Shown here one piece after another: positions 34,475-44,682 of a DNA stretch of 64,000 nucleotides (position 1 is its first letter; the number at the start of each line of letters is the position of its first letter). A model generated the notes under the pieces. It did not search any database. It saw only the letters and a list, made by a program, of their open reading frames with translations, and was not told where the DNA came from. The DNA lies in NCBI GenBank assembly GCA_040754295.1, contig JBFMCQ010000014.1, positions 1 to 64,000 on the forward strand. Direction: 5' to 3'. The stretch is from Solimonas sp040754295. Its GTDB lineage: Bacteria > Pseudomonadota > Gammaproteobacteria > Nevskiales > Nevskiaceae. A program made the position numbers and the translations under genes.

Positions 34475-35470
34475 TCACGCCGCCTCCCGCACGTCGCGCC
34501 GGCGGATCACTTCGCCGATGCGCACGGCGTTGTGGCCGTTGGCGACGCCGAAGCTGCCGCGGAACAGCGGCAGATCCTCGACGCAAAGCTCGATCGTTTT
34601 CGGCAGCGTGATCGGAATGACATCACCCGGTTTGAGTTGCGTGAGCTGGCGCACCGAGATCGTCGCGCGCGCGAGCTCGCTGCTGATTTCGACTTCGGCG
34701 TCCTGGATCTGCTCGCGCAGCGCGAGCGGCCAGCGCTCGTCCTTGTCGACGCGGTCCGACTGGATGCCGGCATCGAGCAGATCGCGGATCGGCTCGATCA
34801 TCGAGTACGGGAACGTGACGTGAACCTGCCCGCCGCCGCCTTCGAGCTCGATCTTGAACTTGCTGGCGACGACGATCTCGCTGGGCGAGACGATGTTGGC
34901 GAAGTGCGGGTTGACCTCCGAGTTGATGTAGTCGAAATCGACTTTCATCACCGGGCTCCAGGCCTCCTGCATGTCCGCGAAGGCGAGCTTGAGCATCAGC
35001 TGGATCACGCGCATCTCGGTCGGCGTGAACTCGCGGCCCTCGATCTTCGTCTTGAGCTTGCCGTCGCCGCCGAAGAAGTTCTCGACGATGCTGAACACCA
35101 GGCGCGGCTCGAACACGATCAGCGCCGTACCGCGCAGCGGCTTGATGCGCACCAGGTTGAGGTTCGTCGGCACGTACAGCGAGTGCGTGTATTCGTTGAA
35201 CTTCGCGGTCTCGATGCCGACCACGGTCAGCTCCGGCGAACGGCGCAGCATGTTGAACAGCGAGATGCGGAACAGCCGCGCGAAGCGCTCGTTGATCATC
35301 TCCAGCGTCGGCATCCGGCCGCGGATGATGCGCTCCTGGGATGTAAAGTCGAACGGCCGCGCCTCGCCCGGTGTGGGCGGCGGCGGCGTCGTATCGACCG
35401 CGCCGCTGTCGACGCCGTGCAGCAGTGCGTCGATCTCGTCCTGCGACAGCAGATCGTTGGTCGCGCTCAT
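34475..35470 (-). CDS. fliM: flagellar switch protein FliM
   Basis: 331 aa. The N-terminal LLSQDEIDALLHGV is the CheY-binding peptide, followed by the CheC-like middle domain (RMPTLEMINERFARLFRISL) and the C-terminal SpoA domain (VGVANGHNAVRIGEVI region). Torque switch component. The start overlaps the fliL stop by 4 bases. Confidence 0.95.
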   Translation of the reverse strand: MSATNDLLSQDEIDALLHGVDSGAVDTTPPPPTPGEARPFDFTSQERIIRGRMPTLEMINERFARLFRISLFNMLRRSPELTVVGIETAKFNEYTHSLYVPTNLNLVRIKPLRGTALIVFEPRLVFSIVENFFGGDGKLKTKIEGREFTPTEMRVIQLMLKLAFADMQEAWSPVMKVDFDYINSEVNPHFANIVSPSEIVVASKFKIELEGGGGQVHVTFPYSMIEPIRDLLDAGIQSDRVDKDERWPLALREQIQDAEVEISSELARATISVRQLTQLKPGDVIPITLPKTIELCVEDLPLFRGSFGVANGHNAVRIGEVIRRRDVREAA

Positions 35471-36018
35471 TGCATGACGAAGCTGGTGAAGTAGACGGCC
35501 TCGACATCGCTCTCGCCGGTTTCGGCGACGAGGATCTCCTGGATTTCCGCGAGCACTTCGGCCTGCAGCCGCTCCTTGCCGGCGCGCGTCGCCAGGTCTT
35601 CGGGCTTCTGCTGGCCGAACAGCAGCAGCAGGGCGCTGCGAATGCGCGGCGCATGCAGCTGGATCTTCTCGACCATCCCGCGATCGCGCGTCATCACCTC
35701 GACCTGCACTTGCAGGAAGCGCTGCGAGTGCCCGGCGTCGAGGTTGACGATGAACGCCGGCTCCAGGGCGACGTAGTTCGCCGGCTCCTTCGGGATCTCG
35801 GGCTCCGGCTCTTGCACCCCTTCCCCGACCGGCTCCGGCGGCTTGAGCGCGGAAACCACCTGATTGGCGATCAGCCAGCTCACGCCGGCGCTCGCTGCCG
35901 CGGAGGCGAGCACGGCGCCGAGGAGCAGGCCCACACCGCCGCGCTTGCTGGCGACGGGTGCCGCAGCCGGTGCGGCGGCAGCGTCGTCGTCATCGGCGGT
36001 TTTCGCGGCTGCTGCCAT
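35467..36018 (-). CDS. fliL: flagellar basal body-associated protein FliL
   Basis: 183 aa. Acidic/Ala-rich N-terminus, one TM helix (GVGLLLGAVLASAAASAGVS), then a periplasmic stomatin-like domain (RFLQVQVEVMTRDRGMVEKI, LQAEVLAEIQEIL). Supports the stator. Preceded by a sigma-54 promoter match and a GGAG ribosome site, so fliL begins a transcription unit fliLMNOPQR-flhB. Confidence 0.9.
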   Translation of the reverse strand: MAAAAKTADDDDAAAAPAAAPVASKRGGVGLLLGAVLASAAASAGVSWLIANQVVSALKPPEPVGEGVQEPEPEIPKEPANYVALEPAFIVNLDAGHSQRFLQVQVEVMTRDRGMVEKIQLHAPRIRSALLLLFGQQKPEDLATRAGKERLQAEVLAEIQEILVAETGESDVEAVYFTSFVMQ

Positions 36019-36058
36019 GGGCGCATGCTCCGGTTAGCGAAAGGATGTAACCGCGGCG

Positions 36059-36074
36059 AGCAAGTCCTGTTCCA
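36059..36074 (-). promoter_or_regulatory. sigma-54 (-24/-12) promoter match before fliL
   Basis: On the minus strand TGGAACAGGACTTGCT matches TGGCACG-N4-TTGCW at 10 of 12 positions with correct spacing. The predicted transcript start is near 36048, 30 bp before the fliL ATG. Confidence 0.7.
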
Positions 36075-36124
36075 CACCGCAGAGCCGCGGTGACGGGCGC
36101 TCGGTGCGCGTTTTTCGCGGCGTG

Positions 36125-36175
36125 GACGGAAAGCCGACGGGCCGTTGTGCAGCGGCGGCGACGGAAAGCCGACGG
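36125..36175. repeat. 16-bp direct repeat just after the fliK stop
   Basis: GACGGAAAGCCGACGG occurs at 36125-36140 and again at 36160-36175, a 35-bp period. It lies between the fliK stop codon (36177) and the fliL promoter. Function unknown; it may derive from the repetitive elements seen elsewhere in this block. Confidence 0.6.
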
Positions 36176-36176
36176 C

Positions 36177-37196
36177 TTACGCGTACGCGTCGACGAGCAG
36201 CACCTGCGTGACGCGCCGGCGCACGCCGGGCATCGGCGCGAGCATCGCACCGCGTTCGCCACCGCGCTCGGCGCGGCGCTCGGCGTCGATGCTGCTACGC
36301 GCGAGCTGCAGCCCGGAGCCGCTCAGCAGCTCGCGCAGCTGCGGCAGCGCCTGGCTCAGCAGGGCACGCGTCGCCGCCTCGGCGGCGACGATCTGCACGC
36401 GCGCCTGGTCCCCCTGCGTTTCGATGTGCACACTGATCGAGCCGAGCTCGGCGGGGTGCAGCTCGATCCGCGCTTCGCCGACGCCGCCTTCGAGCTGCCA
36501 GACGATGCGCTCGGCGAGATCCCCGGCAAACTGCGGCGCGGCCGCGTGCAGCAGCGTGGACGACATCGGCGGCTGCGGCGGCTGCGGCGGCGCATGCAGC
36601 TCGGTCGTGGCCGCGGCCAGGCCGATGATGCCGGGACTCGCGACTCTGGACTCGGAACTCGGGACGGGGATGTCGGCACTCGTGACTCGGGACTCGGGGC
36701 TCGGCAGAAGCGTCGCGGCCGCATCCGCGGCCTGTGCAGGCTCGGCGAGGTCGTCAAGCGGTGATCCGCCGAGGGCGGCAAGGATGCCGGGACTCGGGGC
36801 TCGGGACTCGGAACTCGGAACGGTGGTGCCCGGCCTCGGCACCCGGGGCTCGGGGCTCGGCAGAAGCGTCGCAGCCGCATCCGCGGCTCGTGCAGGCTCG
36901 GCGAGGTCCTCGGGCCGTAACCCACCGGGAACGGCGAGCGTCTCGATCCGAGCCGGCAACCAGGCCAGGGATGACGGCAGGTCGGGAGGCGGCAGATCGT
37001 CTTCGGATACGCTGCTTTGCCCCTGCGCGGCAACGCCGGTTTGCGCCGGCGGCAGCGGCAGCGGCGCCTCGCCGGCAGCTCCGATCAGTGCCGCGAAATC
37101 GCCCGGCGCGGAGGCTGCCGGCTGCGGCGCATCCGCACGTGCTGCACCCTGTGCACCGAGCAGCACCGCCGGCAGCGCCGCGAAGCCGGGCATCAC
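36177..37196 (-). CDS. fliK: flagellar hook-length control protein FliK with internal duplication
   Basis: 339 aa. The C-terminal ~110 residues are the Flg_hook domain (GDLAERIVWQLEGGVGEARI, LHPAELGSISVHIETQGDQA), which talks to FlhB. The N-terminal ruler is Pro/Ala-rich and contains a duplicated module: LAEPA-x-AADAAATLLPSPE then VPSSESR then SPGI, twice. The stretch is encoded by GAGTCCC-type heptamers. It overlaps fliJ by 4 bases. Ruler length affects hook length, so the duplication may matter functionally. Confidence 0.88.
   Translation of the reverse strand: MMPGFAALPAVLLGAQGAARADAPQPAASAPGDFAALIGAAGEAPLPLPPAQTGVAAQGQSSVSEDDLPPPDLPSSLAWLPARIETLAVPGGLRPEDLAEPARAADAAATLLPSPEPRVPRPGTTVPSSESRAPSPGILAALGGSPLDDLAEPAQAADAAATLLPSPESRVTSADIPVPSSESRVASPGIIGLAAATTELHAPPQPPQPPMSSTLLHAAAPQFAGDLAERIVWQLEGGVGEARIELHPAELGSISVHIETQGDQARVQIVAAEAATRALLSQALPQLRELLSGSGLQLARSSIDAERRAERGGERGAMLAPMPGVRRRVTQVLLVDAYA
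36627..36911. repeat. ~128-bp imperfect direct duplication inside fliK
   Basis: Two copies, about 36627-36754 and 36783-36911. Both start GATGCCGGGACTCG, both contain the GCTCGGCAGAAGCGTCGC segment, and both end in GCAGGCTCGGCGAGGTC. The first half of each is made of GGGACTC/GGGGCTC heptamers like those found between motC and motD. It stays in frame with fliK. Confidence 0.8.
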
Positions 37197-37648
37197 GCCG
37201 GATCCGCCTGCGTACCGGCCTTCGCCGCGATGAAGCTGCGCAGCGCGAACTCGTCGAGCTGCTTCTGCTCGCGCTGCTGCTCGACGCGCTGCTCGCGCCG
37301 CCGGTAGGTGTCGGCGAGCTGGTCGAGCGTCGTCAGCTCGCGCCGGCGCAGCAGCCAGCGGGCACGCTCGGTGTTGCAGCTGCTGCGCGCCTGCTGCACG
37401 AGCCGCTCCTGCACCGCCACCGCCTCGCGCAAGCGCTCGAGAAACGCCTGGCGGTTCATCAGCAGGCGCGGGTTGTGGGCGTAGCCCAGCGTCTCGTACT
37501 CGGCGAGGTAACGCGAGAGCTCGTCCAGACGCAGCTCGCGCTCGCTGAGCTGCCGCTGCTGCTCGATGAGACGGCGCGCCGCCTCCTCTTCGCGCGTTTC
37601 GGCGATCTGCTGCAGCGGCTGCAGCCGCGCAGACGGTTGCGTGTTCAT
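37193..37648 (-). CDS. fliJ: flagellar export chaperone FliJ
   Basis: 151 aa, almost entirely coiled coil (ETREEEAARRLIEQQRQLSE, TYRRREQRVEQQREQKQLDE). Couples the FliI ATPase to the FlhA gate. ATG at 37648 overlaps the fliI stop by 4 bases. Confidence 0.9.
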   Translation of the reverse strand: MNTQPSARLQPLQQIAETREEEAARRLIEQQRQLSERELRLDELSRYLAEYETLGYAHNPRLLMNRQAFLERLREAVAVQERLVQQARSSCNTERARWLLRRRELTTLDQLADTYRRREQRVEQQREQKQLDEFALRSFIAAKAGTQADPA

Positions 37649-39078
37649 GCCTTGTCTCCTTGAGCGGGCGCGACGAGCTCGGCGAGCGCGCGCTGACTGG
37701 TGTTCAAATCGGCCGAGCGGTCGACGCTCTGGCGCAGGAACTCCTCGATCTGTGGCCATTTCGCGATCGCCGCGTCGACCCGCGGGTCGGCGCCTTTCTG
37801 GTAAGCGCCGATGTTGATGAGATCGCGGTTGCGCTGGTACGCGGAGAACAGCGCGCGCAGCATGCGCGCGCGCTGCATCTGCTCCGGCGCGACGATCGCC
37901 TGCATCACGCGCGAGATCGAGCTTTCGATGTCCACGGCCGGATACAGGCCCGAGTCGGCGATCGCGCGCGATAGCACGATGTGACCGTCGAGCACGCCGC
38001 GCGCCGCGTCGGCGATCGGGTCGTTGGGATCGTCGCCCTCGGTGAGCACGGTGTAGAACGCCGTGATCGAGCCGGCACCCTCGGCACCGTTGCCGGCACG
38101 CTCGACCAGTCCCGGCATGCGCGCGAAGACCGACGGCGGATAGCCGCGAGTCGTCGGCGGCTCGCCGACGGCCAGTCCGATCTCGCGCTGTGCCTGCGCG
38201 AAGCGCGTCAGCGAATCCATCAGCAGCAGCACGTGGCGGCCCTGGTCGCGGAAGTACTCGGCGATCGCGGTCGCGGTATACGCGGCGCGCAGGCGCAGCA
38301 GCGGCGAGCGGTCCGCCGGCGTGGCGACGACGACGGCGCGCTCGAGCCCGTCGGCACCGAGGTTTTGGTCGAGAAAGTCGCGCACTTCGCGGCCGCGCTC
38401 GCCGATCAGGCCGACGACGATGACGTCGGCGGCGGTGTAGCGCGTCATCATGCCGAGCAGCGTCGACTTGCCGACGCCGGTGCCGGCGAACAGGCCCAGA
38501 CGCTGGCCGCGCCCGACCGTCAGCAAGGCGTTGATCACGCGCACGCCGACGTCGAGCGGGCGCGTGATCGGCGCGCGCTCCAGCGGATTGATCGAGCCGG
38601 CGTGCAGGCGCATGTGCGCGTCGCAGGCGATGCGGCCGCGGCCGTCGATCGGGCGGCCTTCGCCGTCGAGCACGCGGCCGAGCAGCGCCTCGCCGACCGC
38701 GACTTCGACGGCGCGGCCCGAAGGCACCACGCGTGCATGCGGCATCAGGCCCTGCATGTCGCCGCTCGGCATCAGATAGATGCGGTCGCCGGAGAATCCG
38801 ACGACCTCGGCCTCGATGCCGCTGCCGTCGGCGTTGGCGATGCGCGCGCGCGCGCCGACCGGCAGCTGGCAGCCCACGGCTTCGAGCGTCAGGCCGACGA
38901 CACGGCGCAGCTGACCCTCGACGAGCACGCTGGGTGCCGCCGACGCGCGCTGCGCCTGCACGCGCAGGCGCTCGCCGAGCCGGCGGTTGGCCGTGGCCGC
39001 CCACGGGTTCGAACCGCTCCTTCCGCCGCTCGCGGAAGAGGAAGAATCCGTGTCCGCAACCGCAGCCGCGTCGCTCAC
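37645..39078 (-). CDS. fliI: flagellar export ATPase FliI
   Basis: 477 aa. Walker A GLFAGTGVGKSTLLGMM, Walker B HVLLLMDSLTRFAQAQREI, and the export-ATPase signature EPPTTRGYPPSVFARMPGL. Start is GTG at 39078, overlapping the fliH stop as GTGA. The N-terminal ~40 residues are low complexity. Confidence 0.95.
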   Translation of the reverse strand: MSDAAAVADTDSSSSASGGRSGSNPWAATANRRLGERLRVQAQRASAAPSVLVEGQLRRVVGLTLEAVGCQLPVGARARIANADGSGIEAEVVGFSGDRIYLMPSGDMQGLMPHARVVPSGRAVEVAVGEALLGRVLDGEGRPIDGRGRIACDAHMRLHAGSINPLERAPITRPLDVGVRVINALLTVGRGQRLGLFAGTGVGKSTLLGMMTRYTAADVIVVGLIGERGREVRDFLDQNLGADGLERAVVVATPADRSPLLRLRAAYTATAIAEYFRDQGRHVLLLMDSLTRFAQAQREIGLAVGEPPTTRGYPPSVFARMPGLVERAGNGAEGAGSITAFYTVLTEGDDPNDPIADAARGVLDGHIVLSRAIADSGLYPAVDIESSISRVMQAIVAPEQMQRARMLRALFSAYQRNRDLINIGAYQKGADPRVDAAIAKWPQIEEFLRQSVDRSADLNTSQRALAELVAPAQGDKA

Positions 39079-39686
39079 GTCTCCTCCCCCGCCAGCGCCT
39101 GCGCGACCACGCGCACGCGCCGGTCGAGACGCGCGTCGACGAGCGCGGATTCGGTGAACACGCGGCAGTCGCCGCGCTTGAGCTGCGGGTCGGCAACGAT
39201 CTCGAGGTCCTTGAGCTCGGCCGGCGCAACGAGCTGCTCGCGCAGCAGCACGGCGTCCTCGGGATGCACGCACAGGCGCACGCTGCGCAGCTGCGGCGGC
39301 AGGCCGGCGAGCGCTTCGCGCACCAGCGCGGCGACGCGCTCCGGCGCCGCGACCAGCTCCTCGTGGAGGATGCGGCGCGCGATCGCACCGGCGAGCTCGA
39401 CCAGCGCGTGCTCGATCTCATCGTCGAGATGCGCGAGCGGCCGGGCGATGTGCTCGACCAGCGCCTGCAGGCGCTGCGCCTGCGTAGCCGCGGCCCTCTG
39501 GCCGGCTGCGTAGCCTTCGGCCTGTCCGCGCTGAAACCCTTCCTGATACGCGGCCGCCTCGATCTGATCGAGCTGCTGCGCCGTCGGCGGGCTGGCGCCG
39601 GGATCGAAGCTCGGCAGCTGCCAGCGCGGCAGCTCCGCGTGCAGCGTCTCGGCGCTGAGCACGGCGGCGTCGCGCGGCTCGGACAT
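39075..39686 (-). CDS. fliH: flagellar export ATPase regulator FliH
   Basis: 203 aa. A GxxxG-rich helix (YQEGFQRGQAEGYAAGQRAA) typical of FliH, then a C-terminal domain similar to the ATP synthase delta subunit. Negative regulator and membrane anchor of FliI. ATG overlaps the fliG stop as TGATG. Confidence 0.9.
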   Translation of the reverse strand: MSEPRDAAVLSAETLHAELPRWQLPSFDPGASPPTAQQLDQIEAAAYQEGFQRGQAEGYAAGQRAAATQAQRLQALVEHIARPLAHLDDEIEHALVELAGAIARRILHEELVAAPERVAALVREALAGLPPQLRSVRLCVHPEDAVLLREQLVAPAELKDLEIVADPQLKRGDCRVFTESALVDARLDRRVRVVAQALAGEET

Positions 39687-40702
39687 CAGACGAACTCCTC
39701 GCCCTTGCCGCCGATGACGATCGTGCCGGCGTCCGCGAGCCGCCGCGCGGCGGCGAGGATCTCCTTCTGCGCGGCCTCGACGTCGGAGAGCTTCGCCGGC
39801 CCCCTCGCCTCCATGTCCTCGACCAGCATCTCGGCGGCGCGCTTCGACATGTTGCGCAGGATCTTGTCCCTGACCCGCGGATCCGCACCCTTGAGCGCCA
39901 TCGCCAGCGCGTCGGTCGCGACTTCGCGCAGCAGCGTCTGGATGCTGCGGTCGTCGACCTCGGCGAGATCGTCGAAGACGAACATCAGATCCTGGATCTT
40001 CTGCGACAGATCCTGGTCGCTCTCGGCGATCTTGGCGACGATCGCCTGCTCTTCGGACGAATCCATGAGGTTGAGGATGGTCGCCGCCGCCTTGATGCCG
40101 CCGACGCTCGAGGACTTGAGATTGGTGCCGCCGCTGAACTGCTTTTCCATGATCTCGTCGAGCTCGCGCAGCGCCGCGGGCTGAATGCCGTCGAGGCGCG
40201 CGATGCGGATCAGCACGTCGGTCTTCATCCGCTCCGGCAGCTGCGAGAGGACGTCGGCAGCCTGGTCGGGATCGAGATACGACAGCACGATCGCGACGAT
40301 CTGCGGATGCTCGGCGCGCACGATGTCGGCGACCGCGCGCGTTTCCATCCACTTCAGCGCCTCCAGGCCTTTGCTGTTGCGGCCGAGCAGGATGCGGTCG
40401 ATCAGACCGGATGCCTTGTCCTGGCCGAGCGCGTTGACCAGCACGCGGCGCACGTAGTCGTCGGCACCGACGCCCAGCGAGGTCTGTGACTCCAGCTCCT
40501 CGACGAAGCGCTCCATCACCTCGGTTGCGCGTTCGCGCGTGACATTGGCCAGCGTCGCCATCGCCGCACCGACTTTCTGCACGTCCTTGGCGCCCATGTG
40601 CTTGAGCACTTCCGCCGCCTCGGTTTCGCCGAGTGACATCAGCAGGATCGCGGCGCGCTCGACGCCGCTCTGTCCGTTCGACTTGGACTGCGCTTCAGCC
40701 AT
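39686..40702 (-). CDS. fliG: flagellar motor switch protein FliG
   Basis: 338 aa. N domain binds FliF, middle domain has the EHPQ motif (VRAEHPQIVAIVLSYL), C-terminal domain carries the charged torque helix (DKILRNMSKRAAEMLVEDME). Full-length. Confidence 0.95.
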   Translation of the reverse strand: MAEAQSKSNGQSGVERAAILLMSLGETEAAEVLKHMGAKDVQKVGAAMATLANVTRERATEVMERFVEELESQTSLGVGADDYVRRVLVNALGQDKASGLIDRILLGRNSKGLEALKWMETRAVADIVRAEHPQIVAIVLSYLDPDQAADVLSQLPERMKTDVLIRIARLDGIQPAALRELDEIMEKQFSGGTNLKSSSVGGIKAAATILNLMDSSEEQAIVAKIAESDQDLSQKIQDLMFVFDDLAEVDDRSIQTLLREVATDALAMALKGADPRVRDKILRNMSKRAAEMLVEDMEARGPAKLSDVEAAQKEILAAARRLADAGTIVIGGKGEEFV

Positions 40703-40749
40703 GGCTCATGACCCTGGCGTCCGGCTGGGCGCGGCAGCAGGGTGCGCCA

Positions 40750-42366
40750 TCAGCCTTCCTGTCCGATCCAGTTCTTCACGACCTGCGCGACCCGCTTGGG
40801 ATCCTGGGCGACTGCGGTGCGCGCCGCCTGCAGCTTGTTCTCGTAGCCGAGCTGCGGCAGGCTGGCCGGACCGGCGGCGATCGTGGGCCGGTCTTCGGCG
40901 CCGGCCGCAGCCGCAGCCGGCGGCAGCGCCGCGGCCGACGCCGTGAGCGGCGTCGCCAGCAGCGTGCGCAGCGCCGGGCGCAGCACGAAGACGATCAATG
41001 CGAGCACCAGCCCGACGCCGCCGGCATTGCGTGCGAGATCCCACAGCTGCGGCCGCTGCCACAGCGGCGGCTCTTCCAGCGGTGCCACTTCGGCCTGCAT
41101 GAACTGCGCGTTCTGCACGCTGACCGAGTCGCCGCGCGCCTCGCTGAAACCGACCGCCTCGCGCACCAGCGCCTCGACTTTCGCCAGCTGCTCCGGCGCC
41201 AGCGGCACGAGCTCGGTTTCGCCCTTCTTGCCGCCTTCCTTCGCCTGCGGCAGATAGTCGACGAGCACCGCGACCGAAAGCCGGCGCAGACGACCGACCG
41301 ACTGGCGCGTATGGCTGATCGTGCGATCCAGCTCGTAGTTGCGCAGGCTCTGGCGCGAAACATTGCGGACATCCTCGCTGTCCGCCGCGGCGAGCTCGTT
41401 GAGCGGCGGACTGGCGCTCGCCTCGACCGGCTGGTTGCTGGTGGCGCCCGGCACGCCGACAGCCCGCTCCAGGCCCACGGTCCGGTCCTCGACGATCTGC
41501 TCGCTGCGCACTTTCGCCGGGTCCGGCGTATAGCTTTCGCGCGCCTCTTCGGTGACCGCATAGTCGACGTCGGCGGCGACCTGCGCGCTGACGCGCCCGG
41601 GGCCGAGCATCGGCAGCAGCAGCTCGTTGATGCGGCGCACGTAGTCGGCTTCGAGCCGCCGGGTGTGCTCGAGCTGCTCGGCACTGCGCGCCACGCCGGC
41701 GTCGCCGTCGAGATTGCTCAGCAGGCGGCCGTACTGGTCGATGACCGTCACGCTGCTCGGCAGCATCCCGGCCACGCTCGATGCGACCAGATGCACGATC
41801 GACGCCACCTGGTTCTGCTCGAGCTGCCGCCCGGCGTGCAGGTCGACGAGCACCGAGGCGCTCGGCGCGCCGCTGTTGCGTGCGAACGCCGAAGGCTTGG
41901 GAATCGCGAGGTGGATGCGCGCCGCACGCACCGGCTGCAGCGACGCGATCGTCCGCGCCAGCTCGGTTTCGAGCGCATGCTGGTAGCGTGCCGACTCGAT
42001 GAACTGGCTGGTACCGAAGCCCTGGTCCTCGCGCATCATCTCGAAGCCGACGCCGCCGCCGCGCGGCAGGCCCTGCCCGGCCAGATGCAGGCGCGCCTGG
42101 TCGAGCTGCGCCTGTGGCACCGAGACCACACCGCTGCCCGGTTCGAAGCGGAACGGAATATTGGCGCTGCGCAGCGCTTCGGTCATGTCGGCGGCATCGC
42201 GGTCGGCGAGCCCGGTGTACAGCGGCGCGTAGCCCGGCTGCTGCGACCAGCGGTAGCCCCACAGACCGGCGGCGACCGCAAACGCGATGCCGAGCAGCAG
42301 CGCGAGCTGGCGCAACGCGGGACTGTCCTTGAGCTGCCGGGCGCTCGGCAAAACGGCTTGTGCCAT
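40750..42366 (-). CDS. fliF: flagellar MS-ring protein FliF
   Basis: 538 aa. TM near the N-terminus (LALLLGIAFAVAAGLWGYRW), periplasmic ring-building motifs including VARSAEQLEHTRRLEADYVR and QFIESARYQHALETELARTI, second TM near 445-465, and a C-terminal FliG-binding tail. Founder of the basal body. Confidence 0.95.
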   Translation of the reverse strand: MAQAVLPSARQLKDSPALRQLALLLGIAFAVAAGLWGYRWSQQPGYAPLYTGLADRDAADMTEALRSANIPFRFEPGSGVVSVPQAQLDQARLHLAGQGLPRGGGVGFEMMREDQGFGTSQFIESARYQHALETELARTIASLQPVRAARIHLAIPKPSAFARNSGAPSASVLVDLHAGRQLEQNQVASIVHLVASSVAGMLPSSVTVIDQYGRLLSNLDGDAGVARSAEQLEHTRRLEADYVRRINELLLPMLGPGRVSAQVAADVDYAVTEEARESYTPDPAKVRSEQIVEDRTVGLERAVGVPGATSNQPVEASASPPLNELAAADSEDVRNVSRQSLRNYELDRTISHTRQSVGRLRRLSVAVLVDYLPQAKEGGKKGETELVPLAPEQLAKVEALVREAVGFSEARGDSVSVQNAQFMQAEVAPLEEPPLWQRPQLWDLARNAGGVGLVLALIVFVLRPALRTLLATPLTASAAALPPAAAAAGAEDRPTIAAGPASLPQLGYENKLQAARTAVAQDPKRVAQVVKNWIGQEG

Positions 42367-42377
42367 GGATCAGCTCC

Positions 42378-42704
42378 CTAGATCGGCATGTTCATGATGT
42401 CCTGATAGGCCGCGACGAGCCGGTTGCGCACTTCGGTCATCGCGCGCAAACCCACCTGCGCCTTGCCCGACGCCAGCATCACCTCGGCCAGCTCCACGCC
42501 GGCGTCGCCGCGCGAGAACGAAGCCTGCAGGCTCGCGGCGCTCTGCTGCGTCTGGTTCACCTGCTCGATCGCCCCGCGCAGCAGCGACTCGAAGCCCGCT
42601 TGCGGCGCCGGCGCAGCGGCATGGGGCGCTAGCGGTCGCGATGCCGCCTGCGCCTGCAGCGCGCGAATCTGTGCCAGCACGCGGCTGACGTCCATCTCGC
42701 TCAT
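42378..42704 (-). CDS. fliE: flagellar hook-basal body protein FliE
   Basis: 108 aa; conserved C-terminus LAEVMLASGKAQVGLRAMTE followed by VRNRLVAAYQDIMNMPI. Joins MS ring and rod. ATG at 42704; ATG at 42695 is an alternative. First gene of the fliEFGHIJK unit, with a sigma-54 promoter match 37 bp upstream. Confidence 0.93.
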   Translation of the reverse strand: MSEMDVSRVLAQIRALQAQAASRPLAPHAAAPAPQAGFESLLRGAIEQVNQTQQSAASLQASFSRGDAGVELAEVMLASGKAQVGLRAMTEVRNRLVAAYQDIMNMPI

Positions 42705-42740
42705 CTCGAACCCACACCCGGAAGGACCCGGCGCCTGCCG

Positions 42741-42756
42741 AGCAACTTCCGTTCCC
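42741..42756 (-). promoter_or_regulatory. sigma-54 (-24/-12) promoter match before fliE
   Basis: On the minus strand GGGAACGGAAGTTGCT matches TGGCACG-N4-TTGCW at 10 of 12 positions. The predicted transcript start is near 42731, 27 bp before the fliE ATG. The rest of the 42705-42905 gap shows no gene. Confidence 0.7.
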
Positions 42757-42905
42757 GACGGTTCCGGTGCTGCGCGTCAAACATCCGGCAGGGGTCGCGC
42801 GACAGAAGCTCGTCGGCGAGAGCGCGTGGCGTTCCGCCACGCAGGCCGGGCATCTGCGGCCGGCGCCATGCGCGCTGATGCGGCGCCGCGCGCTGGGCGC
42901 ACGGC

Positions 42906-43112
42906 TCAACGACGCTCGTCGCGACGCCTGGCGGGACCGATCGTCGTCGGCGAGAACGACGGCGGGTCGGATGCGGGGAACGACTCGTCGGATGCCTCGT
43001 CGATCCGATCCTCGTCGGACGCCGTGCGCGGCGGCTCCTGCGGCTTCTCCGTGCGCTCGCCGCGGCTGCGGCGGCCATACACGCTGCGCGTTCTGCTTCC
43101 ATGCTTGGTCAT
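42906..43112 (-). CDS. small charged protein with SFPASDPP motif, function unknown
   Basis: 68 aa from the ATG at 43112, which has GGAG seven bases upstream. The C-terminal part reads DEASDESFPASDPPSFSPTT. Short proteins with this (E/D)AS-x-ESFPASDPP motif occur in many proteobacteria without known role. Its position between fleQ and the fliE promoter is unusual; I see no flagellar feature in it. Confidence 0.6.
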   Translation of the reverse strand: MTKHGSRTRSVYGRRSRGERTEKPQEPPRTASDEDRIDEASDESFPASDPPSFSPTTIGPARRRDERR

Positions 43113-43194
43113 GCGAGTCTCCGGACCAGGTACTCCGTGCAGGCTAAGACCCGTCCGTTCATCGCGGCGTTCCACCCGGCGGCGCTCAAGGCTT

Positions 43195-44674
<1,480 letters not shown>

Positions 44675-44682
<8 letters not shown>

